In this document: in pieces, positions 46,047 to 54,989 of the stretch
How the letters are laid out: the number at the start of each line of letters is the position of its first letter
Numbering within the stretch: the stretch's first letter is position 1
The notes under the pieces: model-generated
Database searches by the model: none
Seen by the model: only the letters and a program-made list of their open reading frames with translations
What the model was told of the DNA's origin: nothing
Position numbers and translations under genes: made by a program
NCBI RefSeq assembly: GCF_000153125.2
Contig: NZ_CM002299.1
Location: 744,809 to 808,808 of the forward strand
Direction of reading: 5' to 3'
Source: Congregibacter litoralis KT71
GTDB taxonomy: Bacteria > Pseudomonadota > Gammaproteobacteria > Pseudomonadales > Halieaceae
DNA length: 64,000 nucleotides

Positions 46047-46402
46047 AATGCGGGTCCTCGATTGTCGATGGCGTATTGCTTGAGTTTTTTGCGTAGGGTG
46101 CCGCGGTTGAGGCCGAGCATCGCTGATGCACGGCTCTGATTCTGTCGGGTGTACTCCATCACCGCTTTGAGCAAAGGCGCTTCCACCTCTGACAACACCA
46201 GATTGTAGAAGTCGGTGCTCATCTCGCCGTCCATCTCATCAAGATAGCGGCGGACGAAAAGGTCTACGGCCTCCCGCAGAGAGGCCACGGTGGCAGCCTC
46301 GCTGGTCTGGGTGAGCTCAAAAAGAGCGCCGCTGATTGTCGGAGGTTCAAGTTCGTTACTGTTGTCTTCTGTGCTTTCAGCCAGAGACTCGGCCTTACTC
46401 AT
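46043..46402 (-). CDS. fis: DNA-binding protein Fis
   Basis: 119 aa from the ATG at 46402, which overlaps the dusB stop. The C-terminal half is Fis: [20 protein letters not shown] and [15 protein letters not shown] (helix-turn-helix). The N-terminus is about 20 residues longer than the 98-aa E. coli protein and acidic. Fis bends DNA and activates rRNA promoters; it is usually expressed from the dusB-fis operon, as here. Confidence 0.95.
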   Translation of the reverse strand: MSKAESLAESTEDNSNELEPPTISGALFELTQTSEAATVASLREAVDLFVRRYLDEMDGEMSTDFYNLVLSEVEAPLLKAVMEYTRQNQSRASAMLGLNRGTLRKKLKQYAIDNRGPAL

Positions 46403-47382
46403 GCAGCGAGATCCTGTTTGTCTATCTGATTGAATAGCGTGTCGAGAAAGGAAAGCTGATCTGTGGCTTCCGTTAGTCGATTGAACGCGCGTTTTTCGGC
46501 CTGCAGTTGCGGGTGCCCGTCGAGATACCAACCGATGTGCTTTCGGGCGATACGTGAGCCCGCAAACTCACCGTAGAAGCGGTGCAGTTCTTCGAGGTGC
46601 TCACGCATCACTGCGTACTGGGTTGCCAGGTCGGGTGACGACGAGGGACGCCCCTCAATGGCATCGGCAATCATGCCCGGGAGCCACGGCGCTCCCTGGG
46701 CGGCGCGTCCCACCATCACGCCCGCAGCGCCCGTATGGTTAAGCACCGCCTGAGCGTCGCGGGCGCTGGCGATATCGCCATTTGCGAGCACAGGAATATC
46801 CACGCTTTCTACGATGCGTGCGGTGGTGTCGTGCTCCACCTCTCCTTTAAAAGCACAGGCGCGTGTGCGCCCGTGGACTGCAAGGAGGGCAATGCCTGCA
46901 TCTTCAGCAATGCGGGCGATGCTGGTCCCGTTTCGGTGCAGGGGATCGGCGCCGGTGCGAATTTTCAGCGTTACGGGAACATCCACCGCGCTGACTACCG
47001 CCCCCAGGATGGCAGCAACCAGGGGTTCGTCGGCCAGAAGCGCCGAGCCCGCCGCCTTGCGGCAGACTTTTTTTGCCGGGCATCCCATATTGATATCGAT
47101 GATCTGGGCGCCACAGGCCACGTTGTAACGTGCCGCTTCTGCCATGAGGAGGGGGTCGTTGCCCACGATCTGCACGGAGCGAGGATTAATTTCGAGATCG
47201 TGGCGACGGCGCTGCCGGCTTTTTCTGGACTCTCGGAGGCGCGGATCGCTGTGTACCATCTCTCCCACCAGTAATCCCGCACCAAAGCGGGCGCAGAGGC
47301 GCCGGAAAGGGAGATCGGTGACCCCTGCCATGGGCGCGAGGGCCACGGAGTTGGCAGTGTTGTGGGGGCCAATGGTGAGCAT
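46399..47382 (-). CDS. dusB: tRNA-dihydrouridine synthase B
   Basis: 327 aa. Flavoenzyme with NSVALAPMAGVTDLPFR, IDINMGCPAKKVCRKAAGSA (catalytic cysteine in GCPAKKVC) and LLAVHGRTRACAFKG, GVMVGRAAQGAPWL. It reduces uridine in the tRNA D-loop. First gene of dusB-fis-purH-purD; 160 bp separate it from prmA, with a tandem repeat array in the gap. Confidence 0.97.
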   Translation of the reverse strand: MLTIGPHNTANSVALAPMAGVTDLPFRRLCARFGAGLLVGEMVHSDPRLRESRKSRQRRRHDLEINPRSVQIVGNDPLLMAEAARYNVACGAQIIDINMGCPAKKVCRKAAGSALLADEPLVAAILGAVVSAVDVPVTLKIRTGADPLHRNGTSIARIAEDAGIALLAVHGRTRACAFKGEVEHDTTARIVESVDIPVLANGDIASARDAQAVLNHTGAAGVMVGRAAQGAPWLPGMIADAIEGRPSSSPDLATQYAVMREHLEELHRFYGEFAGSRIARKHIGWYLDGHPQLQAEKRAFNRLTEATDQLSFLDTLFNQIDKQDLAA

Positions 47383-47492
47383 GGACGTGGTTTGCGCGGT
47401 TCCGTTTCGGGGCTGTTTTGGAGGACGCGCAATACTACGTGAGCGGGGCGTGGCAAAAAAGGCTTTAGGGCTAAAAATTGCTCAATTTTTGA

Positions 47493-47558
47493 TCAAGGTC
47501 AGGTCGAGGTCAGGTCAAGGCCAGATCGACGTCAGGTCAAGGTCAGGTCAAGGTACCG
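47493..47558. repeat. 11-bp tandem repeat array at the 3' end of prmA
   Basis: Six 11-bp units, consensus TCAAGGTCAGG, begin at 47493, 47504, 47515, 47526, 47537 and 47548; the units differ at one to four positions. The last one and a half units run into the prmA coding end, so the prmA stop codon and the preceding codons come from repeat sequence. It lies between prmA and dusB. Confidence 0.8.
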
Positions 47559-48427
47559 CTGAGACAAACCCATTCGGCCTGCTGGTTCGCTACCGACAGC
47601 TCCAGCCGGGGCGCATAGTGTTTGATGAGGGCGTCAGCCTGGGTATCGAGTAGTCCCGCGAGAACCAGTTGCCCACCCGGCGCCAAAAAGCTGCAAAGCT
47701 CCTCCGACAGTCCGGCCAGAGGGCCAGCCAGTATGTTGGCGAGCACGAGGTCCGTGGTGCCCTGCCAATCTTCCCGGTCAAAGTCTCCCGGGAGGGCGAT
47801 CTTCAGCTGATTGCCGTCGATGCCGTTGCGCTCGGCGTTGTCCGCCGTAGCGATGAGCGCCTGGGGGTCGTTATCCACGGCCAGCAGGCTTGTGGCCCCG
47901 AGATGCAGAGCCGCGATACCGAGGATGCCGGAGCCGCAACCGAAGTCGACGACGCGGCTGCCGTCAAGTGTCATGCCGTCCAGAGCCGTAAGACACATGG
48001 CAGTGGTGGGGTGTGTGCCCGTGCCGAAGGCCAGGCCGGGATCCAGGAGCAGATTCACGGCGTCCCGCTCGGGCGGCTCTTTCCAGCTGGGGCAAATCCA
48101 AACCCGTTCCCCAAAGCGCATGGGCTCGTAGTGCTGCATCCACTCGCGTTCCCAGTCCTTGTCTTCGAGGATTTCCACGCGAGCACTGGCGGCAGCGTCC
48201 AGATGCTTCAGGGAAGCAAGCACCCCGTCCATCGCCGTGTCTGCCGCAAAAAGCCCCGTAATACGAATCGCCTGCCACAGGGGCGTGGCCCCGACGGCGG
48301 GCTCCAGGAGAGGTTCGTCTTCGCGATCCTCCAGGGTGACGGAGAGCGCGCCAGCGGTGAGCAGGGCGGCTTCCAGTGTCTCGGCGTTGTGTTTGCCGCA
48401 GTCCAGGCGCAGCTGCAGCCAGCTCAT
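47543..48427 (-). CDS. prmA: Ribosomal protein L11 methyltransferase
   Basis: 294 aa. PrmA: the N-terminal substrate-recognition domain and, in the C-terminal part, GLAFGTGTHPTTAMCL, VVDFGCGSGILGIAALHLG (SAM motif I) and VLANILAGPLAGL (the NPP-like N-I-L motif). It trimethylates L11. The C-terminal residues are read from the tandem repeat array. Confidence 0.96.
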   Translation of the reverse strand: MSWLQLRLDCGKHNAETLEAALLTAGALSVTLEDREDEPLLEPAVGATPLWQAIRITGLFAADTAMDGVLASLKHLDAAASARVEILEDKDWEREWMQHYEPMRFGERVWICPSWKEPPERDAVNLLLDPGLAFGTGTHPTTAMCLTALDGMTLDGSRVVDFGCGSGILGIAALHLGATSLLAVDNDPQALIATADNAERNGIDGNQLKIALPGDFDREDWQGTTDLVLANILAGPLAGLSEELCSFLAPGGQLVLAGLLDTQADALIKHYAPRLELSVANQQAEWVCLSGTLT

Positions 48428-48431
48428 ACCG

Positions 48432-49775
48432 TCAGCCGTCTTCCAGCTTGCTTTCGAGGTAATGAATGCTCACGCCACCCGCCATGAAAGAAGCATCCCG
48501 CACCAGCTCCCGGTGGAGCTGGGTGTTGGTGCTGATACCTTCGATGACCAACTCATCGAGGGCCTGACGCATGCGCGCCATGGCCTGGTCGCGGTCTTCA
48601 CCGTAGCTGATCACCTTCGCAATCAGGGAATCGTAAAAAGGTGGCACGGTGTATCCGTCATAAATATGCGAATCCACACGCACACCGGGACCTCCGGGGG
48701 CGTGAAAAGTGGTAATGCGACCGGGGGAGGGCATGAAGGTCTGGGGATCCTCGGCGTTGATACGACACTCGATCGCATGGCCCGTAAACCTCACCTGGTC
48801 CTGAGTCACGGACAAGGGCAGGTCGCTGGCCACACGCAGCTGCTCCCGGACGATATCTACCCCGGTAATCAGCTCACTGACGGGATGCTCTACCTGCACC
48901 CGCGTGTTCATTTCGATGAAATAGAAACCACCGTCCTCATAGAGAAATTCAAAGGTGCCTGCGCCGCGGTAGCCGATTTCGTTGCAGGCCTTCACGCAGG
49001 CCGCCGCGCATTCCTCCCGGGCCACAGGGTCTATTTCCGGTGCGGGAGCCTCCTCAATGACCTTTTGATGGCGACGCTGCAAAGAGCAGTCACGATCACC
49101 CAGGTGAATGGTGTTGCCTTTGCCATCGGAAATAACCTGTATCTCGACGTGGCGAGGACGCTGAAGATATTTTTCCATGTAAACCACGTCGGAGCCAAAG
49201 GCCGCTGCGGCCTCGCTCTTGGTGATTTGCACCGAGTTCACCAGGGCGGCTTCGTTGTGCACCACGCGCATGCCGCGCCCACCACCGCCGGCCGCAGCTT
49301 TAATGATGACCGGGTAGCCCACCTGGCGACCGATCTCGATCATCTCCTCGGGATCGTCCGGAAGGGGGCCGTCGGAGCCCGGTACCGTGGGAACGTTTGC
49401 GGCTTTCATGGCGTCCTTGGCGGACACCTTGTCTCCCATGAGGCGAATGGTCTCGGAGCGCGGTCCGATAAAAATAAAGCCCGACTGCTCCACCTGCTCG
49501 GCAAAATCTGCGTTCTCCGCAAGGAAGCCGTAACCCGGGTGAATGGCGTCGGCGTTGCTGACCTCGGCGGCAGAAATGATGGCCGGCGCATGCAGATAGC
49601 TCTGCGCCGCTCCCGGAGGACCGATGCAGATGGCCTCGTCGGCGAGGCGAACGTGCATGAGATCGGCGTCGGCTTTGGAGTAGACAGCGACCGTTTGTAT
49701 CCCCATGGCCTTGCAGGCGCGCAGAATCCGCAGCGCAATTTCGCCGCGGTTAGCGATAAGCACTTTTTCCAGCAT
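48432..49775 (-). CDS. accC: Acetyl-CoA carboxylase, biotin carboxylase subunit
   Basis: 447 aa. ATP-grasp enzyme with [35 protein letters not shown] (glycine-rich ATP loop), [20 protein letters not shown] and [16 protein letters not shown]. It carboxylates the biotin of AccB with bicarbonate. Operon aroQ-accB-accC-prmA. Confidence 0.98.
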   Translation of the reverse strand: MLEKVLIANRGEIALRILRACKAMGIQTVAVYSKADADLMHVRLADEAICIGPPGAAQSYLHAPAIISAAEVSNADAIHPGYGFLAENADFAEQVEQSGFIFIGPRSETIRLMGDKVSAKDAMKAANVPTVPGSDGPLPDDPEEMIEIGRQVGYPVIIKAAAGGGGRGMRVVHNEAALVNSVQITKSEAAAAFGSDVVYMEKYLQRPRHVEIQVISDGKGNTIHLGDRDCSLQRRHQKVIEEAPAPEIDPVAREECAAACVKACNEIGYRGAGTFEFLYEDGGFYFIEMNTRVQVEHPVSELITGVDIVREQLRVASDLPLSVTQDQVRFTGHAIECRINAEDPQTFMPSPGRITTFHAPGGPGVRVDSHIYDGYTVPPFYDSLIAKVISYGEDRDQAMARMRQALDELVIEGISTNTQLHRELVRDASFMAGGVSIHYLESKLEDG

Positions 49776-49794
49776 CTTGTGAGTACCCGCCTGT

Positions 49795-50271
49795 TCAGAC
49801 TATGGAGAACAGGGGCTGGTCAAACTCCACCGGTTCTCCACTGTTGGCCAATACCGCTTCGATGGTGCCGGAGACTTCCGCCTCTATCTGGTTCATCATT
49901 TTCATGGCCTCGACGATGCACAGAACATCACCGGCCTGCACGGTTTTGCCCACTTCGACAAAGGGCGCCGATGAAGGCGATGGTGAGCGGTAAAAGGTGC
50001 CCACCATGGGCGATTTAACGACGGTGCCGTTGGTTGTGGCGGTGTCTTCCGCAGCGGGTGCCGGGGCCGGGGCCGCGGGCGCCGGGGCTGCGGCGGGCGC
50101 GCTGGCGGCCGGTGCGGCCGGCGGCGGATAGTTGTAATGGGGCGCCGGGGCGGGAGCGCCACTGATACCGCGGCTGATGCGCACGGACTCCTCGCCCTCC
50201 TTGATCTCGATCTCACCAATGCCGGACTCTTCCAGCAGTTCGATCAGCTTTTTAACCTTGCGAATATCCAT
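49795..50271 (-). CDS. accB: Biotin carboxyl carrier protein of acetyl-CoA carboxylase
   Basis: 158 aa. An N-terminal domain ([20 protein letters not shown]), a Pro/Ala-rich linker at about 45-80, and the biotinyl domain with the acceptor lysine in [14 protein letters not shown] (K124). It carries the carboxyl group to the transcarboxylase. Followed by accC 19 bp later. Confidence 0.98.
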   Translation of the reverse strand: MDIRKVKKLIELLEESGIGEIEIKEGEESVRISRGISGAPAPAPHYNYPPPAAPAASAPAAAPAPAAPAPAPAAEDTATTNGTVVKSPMVGTFYRSPSPSSAPFVEVGKTVQAGDVLCIVEAMKMMNQIEAEVSGTIEAVLANSGEPVEFDQPLFSIV

Positions 50272-50274
50272 GAT

Positions 50275-50739
50275 TCAGTCTCTGGCAGCTTCGGGGGAAT
50301 GGGATTTCAGATAGTGCAGCGCGAAATGGAGAGCCGCTTCGTAGCCGAGCGCTCCCAGGCCGCAGATCACGCCCGTGGCGAGATCAGAAAAGTACGAGTG
50401 GTGTCTGAAGGGTTCACGGGCATGCACATTGGAAAGATGCACCTCAACAAATGGCAGCTGCGTGGCGGCGAGGGCGTCCCGGAGAGCGATGCTGGTATGG
50501 GTGAAGGCCGCGGGATTAATAATGATGAACTCGGTGCCGGAGCCGCGGGCGGCCTGTACGGCGTCAATGAGTTCAGCTTCGGCATTGCTTTGCAGGGCGG
50601 CGAGAGAGCAGGATGATGCCTCCGCCAGCGCCTGGAGCCCCTCGTTGATGCTCTGCAGGGTGTCGGCGCCGTAGATTGCGGGCTCACGCTCTCCCAACAT
50701 GTTCAGGTTGGGGCCGTGCAGTACTAAAACTCGGGCCAT
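50275..50739 (-). CDS. aroQ: Type II 3-dehydroquinate dehydratase
   Basis: 154 aa from the ATG at 50739; a start at 50754 adds five residues but breaks the usual N-terminus [18 protein letters not shown]. Family motifs: the catalytic tyrosine loop (GEREPAIYG), [18 protein letters not shown] with the catalytic histidine region, and [16 protein letters not shown]. It dehydrates 3-dehydroquinate in the shikimate pathway feeding the trp genes here. A hairpin and a phased repeat lie just upstream. Confidence 0.95.
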   Translation of the reverse strand: MARVLVLHGPNLNMLGEREPAIYGADTLQSINEGLQALAEASSCSLAALQSNAEAELIDAVQAARGSGTEFIIINPAAFTHTSIALRDALAATQLPFVEVHLSNVHAREPFRHHSYFSDLATGVICGLGALGYEAALHFALHYLKSHSPEAARD

Positions 50740-50742
50740 GAA

Positions 50743-50768
50743 TCGCTCAAACACTATTATTTGAGCGA
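50743..50768 (-). promoter_or_regulatory. Perfect 9-bp inverted repeat upstream of aroQ
   Basis: TCGCTCAAA at 50743-50751 and TTTGAGCGA at 50760-50768 are perfect inverted repeats with an 8-nt spacer. The inner arm starts four bases upstream of the aroQ ATG, so a hairpin could cover the ribosome site of aroQ. It has no T run, so it is not a terminator; it may be an operator or a translational element. Confidence 0.4.
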
Positions 50769-50785
50769 AGTGTTGCGTAAAAAGC

Positions 50786-50836
50786 GGCGTTTGTCCAGAA
50801 AACCGGGCGTTTTGTCGAAGTTGCCGGCGTTTTTAC
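50786..50836. repeat. GGCGTTT motif repeated at 20-bp spacing
   Basis: GGCGTTTGTC, GGCGTTTTGTC and GGCGTTTTTAC start at 50786, 50806 and 50826, exactly 20 bp apart. The spacing of about two helical turns puts them on one face of the DNA between dsbD and aroQ. Whether they bind a regulator is not known. Confidence 0.4.
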
Positions 50837-50860
50837 CGAAATTAGCCGCCGGTTTGTATC

Positions 50861-52702
50861 CTAGGGGGCATCCGCTGCAGCCACTGACATTTGAGCTACG
50901 TCTTCCAGGGCTGAGAGCACCGTCTGTGTGCGCAATAACTGCGGGAGCACCCGCGGGGTTTGTGTTCCGTTGTAGAGCACGTAGAGGGGGATGCCGCTGC
51001 GATCGTGACTGGCCACAAAGTCGGCAATGACCGGGTCATAATCTGTCCAGTCCGCGATCATGTAGGTAACGCCGGAATCCCGGAAAGCGTCCTGCACCCG
51101 CGTGGTCAACAGCACTGCGCGCTCATTGGCAAGACAGGTAATGCACCAGTCGGCCGTCACATCCACAAACACGGGTTTGCCCTCAGCGATCAGGGCGCTC
51201 AAGGCTGCGGGGCTGTAGGCCACGGTGCCTGCAGGTAATGTGGAGTTTTCGTTGAGTTGCGCCGGGCGCCAGCTTGCGAAGACCACAGCCAGGGCGATGC
51301 AGGCGATGGCGGTGCCTTTGGCGACCAGGGCACCCCGCCACAGCCATAGCCCAAGGGCGATGAACAAGGTTCCCAGCAGGGCGGCAGCCATCACATCAAT
51401 ACTGGTTTGCCGGCCGGCAACCCAGAAAAGCCACAGTGCCGTCGCATAGAGGGGGAACGCCAGCGCTTCCTTGAGTCTTTCCATCCAGGGGCCGGGACGC
51501 GGCAGCAGGCGTCTTGCGGTCGCGCTGTAGGACAGCATCAGCATGGGGGCGGCCATGCCGGCGCCCAGGGCGGCGAACACCGCAAGACCCGGCAGGGGCG
51601 GCTGCACCAGGGCATAGCCCAGGGCGGTTCCCATGAACGGCGCCGTGCAGGGACTTGCGACCACCACCGCCAGCACGCCGGTGAAGAAGCTGCCGCTGGC
51701 GCCGCCCTGGGCTGCGAGATCGCTCCCCAGGTTCATAAAACGATTGCCCAACTGGATGAGGCCGCTGAGCGCAAGCCCCATAACCACGAAGAGATAGGCG
51801 AGGGCGATAACAAAGCCCGGTGACTGGAGTTGAAAACCCCAGCCGATGGCCTGCCCGGCACCTCTCAGACCCAGGAGAATTCCCGCAACGATGAGAAAGC
51901 TCAAAACGACGCCGGCACTGTACAGCCAGCCGTGATGCCGTCGTTCCTCGGGGGGCGCTGAAGCAAATCCCAACACTTTGAGAGAAAGAATGGGCAGTAC
52001 ACAGGGCATTAAGTTGAGAATGAGGCCGCCCCCGAAGGCGAGGAGCATCATGAAAAGCAGCCCCTGGGTCGGAGCGGCGCTGCGGTTTGTGATCGGGGTG
52101 CTCGCGGTTGGGCGGACAGCCGGCGTGCTGAGCAGCTCCTGGAGGACATCCCCGTCTGCCAGATTACCGGTCAGAGCGAATTGCTGGGTGCGCGGTGGGT
52201 AGCAGAGTCCCGCATCGGCGCAGCCCTGGGAGGTGACGCGAAGCTGTCCCTCGGTCATGGCCGCCGGGAGGCTGAGCGCCATATCCACGCTGTCGTAATA
52301 CACCTGTACACGGCCGAAGAATTCGTCCTCCCGCTCAAGGGCTGGAGGAAATTCAGGGGCCAGGGTTTCCGTCAGCCCGTCTTTGGCAATCTCAAAGCGA
52401 AAAGCATGTTGGTAGAGGTAGTAGCCCGGGGGCATCTGCCACACAAGACGAAGGCTGTCAGCACCGGTCGCTTCCACGGCGAGGGGGTAGGCCTCTTCTA
52501 CGGGGAGAAACTCCGGCTGGGTGAATTGTGGCGAGCCCAGGGTGGTCTGGACTGCAGTGCTTTCCAGAGAGTCCGCCTGCCCCAGAGCCGGGACCACCAT
52601 GAGAGCGCTCAGTGCCAGGCATAGTGCAACAGGGACCATTGGGGCGAACCCGGATCGTCGGAACAAGGTTACCGCATTATCAATTGTTGGCTTGTAAAAC
52701 AT
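50861..52702 (-). CDS. dsbD: Thiol:disulfide interchange protein DsbD
   Basis: 613 aa. A signal peptide (LCLALSALMVVPALGQA) leads into the periplasmic DsbD-alpha domain with QGCADAGLCYPPRTQ (C-x5-C), eight predicted transmembrane segments with LMPCVLPILSLKVLGF and VASPCTAPFMGTAL carrying the membrane cysteines, and a C-terminal thioredoxin-like domain with VDVTADWCITCLANE (C-x-x-C). It passes electrons from cytoplasmic thioredoxin to periplasmic DsbC, DsbG and cytochrome c maturation. Upstream of aroQ-accB-accC. Confidence 0.96.
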   Translation of the reverse strand: MFYKPTIDNAVTLFRRSGFAPMVPVALCLALSALMVVPALGQADSLESTAVQTTLGSPQFTQPEFLPVEEAYPLAVEATGADSLRLVWQMPPGYYLYQHAFRFEIAKDGLTETLAPEFPPALEREDEFFGRVQVYYDSVDMALSLPAAMTEGQLRVTSQGCADAGLCYPPRTQQFALTGNLADGDVLQELLSTPAVRPTASTPITNRSAAPTQGLLFMMLLAFGGGLILNLMPCVLPILSLKVLGFASAPPEERRHHGWLYSAGVVLSFLIVAGILLGLRGAGQAIGWGFQLQSPGFVIALAYLFVVMGLALSGLIQLGNRFMNLGSDLAAQGGASGSFFTGVLAVVVASPCTAPFMGTALGYALVQPPLPGLAVFAALGAGMAAPMLMLSYSATARRLLPRPGPWMERLKEALAFPLYATALWLFWVAGRQTSIDVMAAALLGTLFIALGLWLWRGALVAKGTAIACIALAVVFASWRPAQLNENSTLPAGTVAYSPAALSALIAEGKPVFVDVTADWCITCLANERAVLLTTRVQDAFRDSGVTYMIADWTDYDPVIADFVASHDRSGIPLYVLYNGTQTPRVLPQLLRTQTVLSALEDVAQMSVAAADAP

Positions 52703-52929
52703 GAACGAACCTTGTTGGCCTGCGGTCTATTGTACCGTGGTCTCGCTGCTCAGATGCGGCTTATGCTTCTCCGCGTCCGCAGGCATGTTGTTAAACTACG
52801 CGATTATCGCCATCACCTCGCTCGAGGGGCAGCGACGATAACCGCTGGATCAACGGTAGATGGGCGACAGAAGGCCGGTGAGAGACCTTGTAGCACAACC
52901 GGTGATGGTGAGTGTTTACTCCTAACAGG

Positions 52930-53412
52930 ATGCTTTGGTTCATGATTGATGTGAGAGTTCCACTATTTGTGCTTTTTTCTGCCGTAAGCTGCCTCGTTGT
53001 CGCAGAAACGCCGCAGCTCTCTGATGCCTGGGTTCGCGCGATGCCGCCGGGGCAGACCATGACCGCCGTTTACCTGCAGCTTCATAATCCCGATGCAGCC
53101 CCCCTGTCCGTCCTCGGTGCCAGCTCCAGCTTTGGAGCCGCCAGCCTCCATGAAACCAGAGTCGAGGAAGGCCGCTCCATGATGAGGGCCGTAGATACCC
53201 TCACCGTGGACGCGGGGACGATGGTTCAGCTGAAGCCCGGAGGCCTGCATATCATGTTGATGGGGCTTGAGCGCACACCCGCCGAAGGCGAGGTGGTGCC
53301 CATCTGCCTGCAGACCAGCAACGGCGATGTTTGCGCCGATGCCACCGTACGCCGATCTGCGCCGGGTAGCGCCAATACCGACGATGCGGGCAACAGCCAC
53401 GACCACCACTAA
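52930..53412 (+). CDS. PCuAC-type periplasmic copper chaperone
   Basis: 160 aa from the ATG at 52930 with a purine-rich AACAGG before it; a frame to 52912 has no such site. The signal peptide (PLFVLFSAVSCLVVA) is followed by the PCuAC domain with copper ligands in the exact pattern H-x10-M-x21-H-x-M at H74, M85, H107 and M109. The C-terminus NSHDHH may add weak copper binding. PCuAC proteins deliver copper to the CuA site of cytochrome oxidase. It sits opposite dsbD, from which it diverges, a plausible periplasmic redox pairing. Confidence 0.9.
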   Translation: MLWFMIDVRVPLFVLFSAVSCLVVAETPQLSDAWVRAMPPGQTMTAVYLQLHNPDAAPLSVLGASSSFGAASLHETRVEEGRSMMRAVDTLTVDAGTMVQLKPGGLHIMLMGLERTPAEGEVVPICLQTSNGDVCADATVRRSAPGSANTDDAGNSHDHH

Positions 53413-53430
53413 GCAACCGGAAGCAAGGCA

Positions 53431-54546
53431 ATGACTGACGATACGCCCACGGGGTCCGATGTGCCCAAACTGAGTCTGGCACGGCGTCTGCGTAATTTCG
53501 CCGATGACTATCTGCCCCAGGGTCGCTGGTTGTCCATAGGGCTGGCCGGTTCCGCGATTTATCTGGCCATAGTAGTGATTCTGGGCCTCTATTGGAGCAT
53601 GACCCCCGCGCAATTCGATGTGGTTGAGCGGGCCCGCGGCTACCACAGCAGCCTCAGCGCGGACACCGCTCCGGATGGCGTCGTGGTCGCAGCTAGCGCC
53701 GAGCCCCTGGTCACTGGTGTGATCACCACCTCGGCACTTTTGGGGGTGGTCGATACGATGTTGTCCAAGCCCGGTGGTTATCTGCACAACGACCGGTTCC
53801 CTCCCGGCGTCTATCTCGACAATATCCCTAACTGGGAGTACGGCGTGCTCATTCAGTCCCGGGATCTGGTGCGGGCCATGCGCGAGTTTTTTTCCCGGTC
53901 CCAGTCCCAGTCAAAAGAGGACCAAGACCTTTCAAAGGCAGAGCCGCTCCTGAATTTTCAGTCCACCAGCTGGCTGCTTCCCGCTACGGAGACCGAATAC
54001 CGCAAGGCCATGCGCGCCACGGAGTCCTATCTCCGTCGCCTTATGGATCCCGATGCCCAGAACGCTCAGTTCTACGCCCGGGCAGACAATCTTCGGGAAT
54101 GGCTGGCGATGGTGAATACCCGCCTGGGCAGCCTGTCCCAACGTCTGTCTGCCAGCGTGTCGGATCGTCGCTTGAACACGGATCTTGCCGGGGACGGTAA
54201 TGCCAGCCAGTCTACGGCGGTACCCAACGAGGTGGAGGTGCGTACGCCCTGGAGCGAGATCGATGACGTGTTTTTTGAATCCCGGGGTGCTGCCTGGGCC
54301 CTGATCCACTTCCTCAAAGCAATAGAGGTAGACTTCGAGGATATTCTCCAGAACAAAAATGCCCAGGTGAGTTTGCGTCAGATCATTCGGGAGCTCGAGG
54401 GAACTCAGGGCGTGATTTGGAGCCCCATGATCCTCAACGGCTCTGGCTTCGGTCCCCTCGCCAATCACTCACTGATTATGGCGTCCTATATCAGCCGCGC
54501 GAACGCTGCGATCATTGATCTGCGCGACCTTCTGGCCCAGGGTTAG
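53431..54546 (+). CDS. DUF2333 family protein
   Basis: 371 aa. It resembles the DUF2333 proteins of Pseudomonas: an N-terminal region with one membrane helix (WLSIGLAGSAIYLAIVVILG, about 33-52), then PGGYLHNDRFPPGVYLDN, STSWLLPATETEYRK and a C-terminal SLRQIIRELEGTQ with SLIMASYISRANAAIIDL. It is probably an inner-membrane protein with the bulk outside the cytoplasm. No function is known. It is 18 bp downstream of the copper chaperone and may be co-transcribed. Confidence 0.85.
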   Translation: MTDDTPTGSDVPKLSLARRLRNFADDYLPQGRWLSIGLAGSAIYLAIVVILGLYWSMTPAQFDVVERARGYHSSLSADTAPDGVVVAASAEPLVTGVITTSALLGVVDTMLSKPGGYLHNDRFPPGVYLDNIPNWEYGVLIQSRDLVRAMREFFSRSQSQSKEDQDLSKAEPLLNFQSTSWLLPATETEYRKAMRATESYLRRLMDPDAQNAQFYARADNLREWLAMVNTRLGSLSQRLSASVSDRRLNTDLAGDGNASQSTAVPNEVEVRTPWSEIDDVFFESRGAAWALIHFLKAIEVDFEDILQNKNAQVSLRQIIRELEGTQGVIWSPMILNGSGFGPLANHSLIMASYISRANAAIIDLRDLLAQG

Positions 54547-54572
54547 GAGCGCTGCGCCGGAGGCCAGACGGT

Positions 54573-54917
54573 TCAATTTTTGCGATAGCGGAGGCGGGTG
54601 CCCGTATCCAGAGATAGACGGATCTCCTCGGCACTGAGCTCTTCGGGGAAGTAGACTCCCGATAACTTTGCATCCAGGAAGCTGGCACCCTCCAGATTGG
54701 TGGATCGAAAATCGATGCCCGAAAGGTCGGCGTTGCGGAAATAGGAGTTGCTGAAGTCCAGACCCTGGGCATTCATGTTTCTCAAATCCCGACCGCGATA
54801 ATCACCGTTGCGCAGCTTGCTGCAATCGAGGCTGTCGCGCTGCTCGTTGAACGCCTTGATGTCTTCCTGCCGCAACAGCTGATAGAGCGGGTCGGTCTTG
54901 ATATGCGGCTTGTCCAT
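54573..54917 (-). CDS. Pentapeptide-repeat protein
   Basis: 114 aa. Residues about 40-85 carry a run of A(D/N)LXX-type repeats (YRGRDLRNMNAQGLDF, SNSYFRNADLSGIDF, RSTNLEGASFLDA), which build a right-handed quadrilateral beta helix. The N-terminus is charged and the C-terminus has an acidic LSAEEIRLSLD. Some pentapeptide proteins mimic DNA, such as Qnr; this one is too short to tell. Located between DUF2333 and the kinase gene. Confidence 0.85.
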   Translation of the reverse strand: MDKPHIKTDPLYQLLRQEDIKAFNEQRDSLDCSKLRNGDYRGRDLRNMNAQGLDFSNSYFRNADLSGIDFRSTNLEGASFLDAKLSGVYFPEELSAEEIRLSLDTGTRLRYRKN

Positions 54918-54989
54918 GATCGCTGTTTTTCCTGCTTGTTGACGGGGTTCTTATACGGGCTTGATGTCCCGGCGTAAGTCCCCGGGGAA

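Noticed and set aside
46043..46402. Fis as a NtrC-type or other short regulator
   Set aside because: Its position after dusB and the C-terminal helix-turn-helix are typical of Fis; the longer N-terminus alone is not enough to call another family.
48159..50018. 619-codon plus-strand open frame
   Set aside because: It is antisense to prmA, accC and accB, which are certain genes; the frame is kept open by the GC-rich codon use of those genes.
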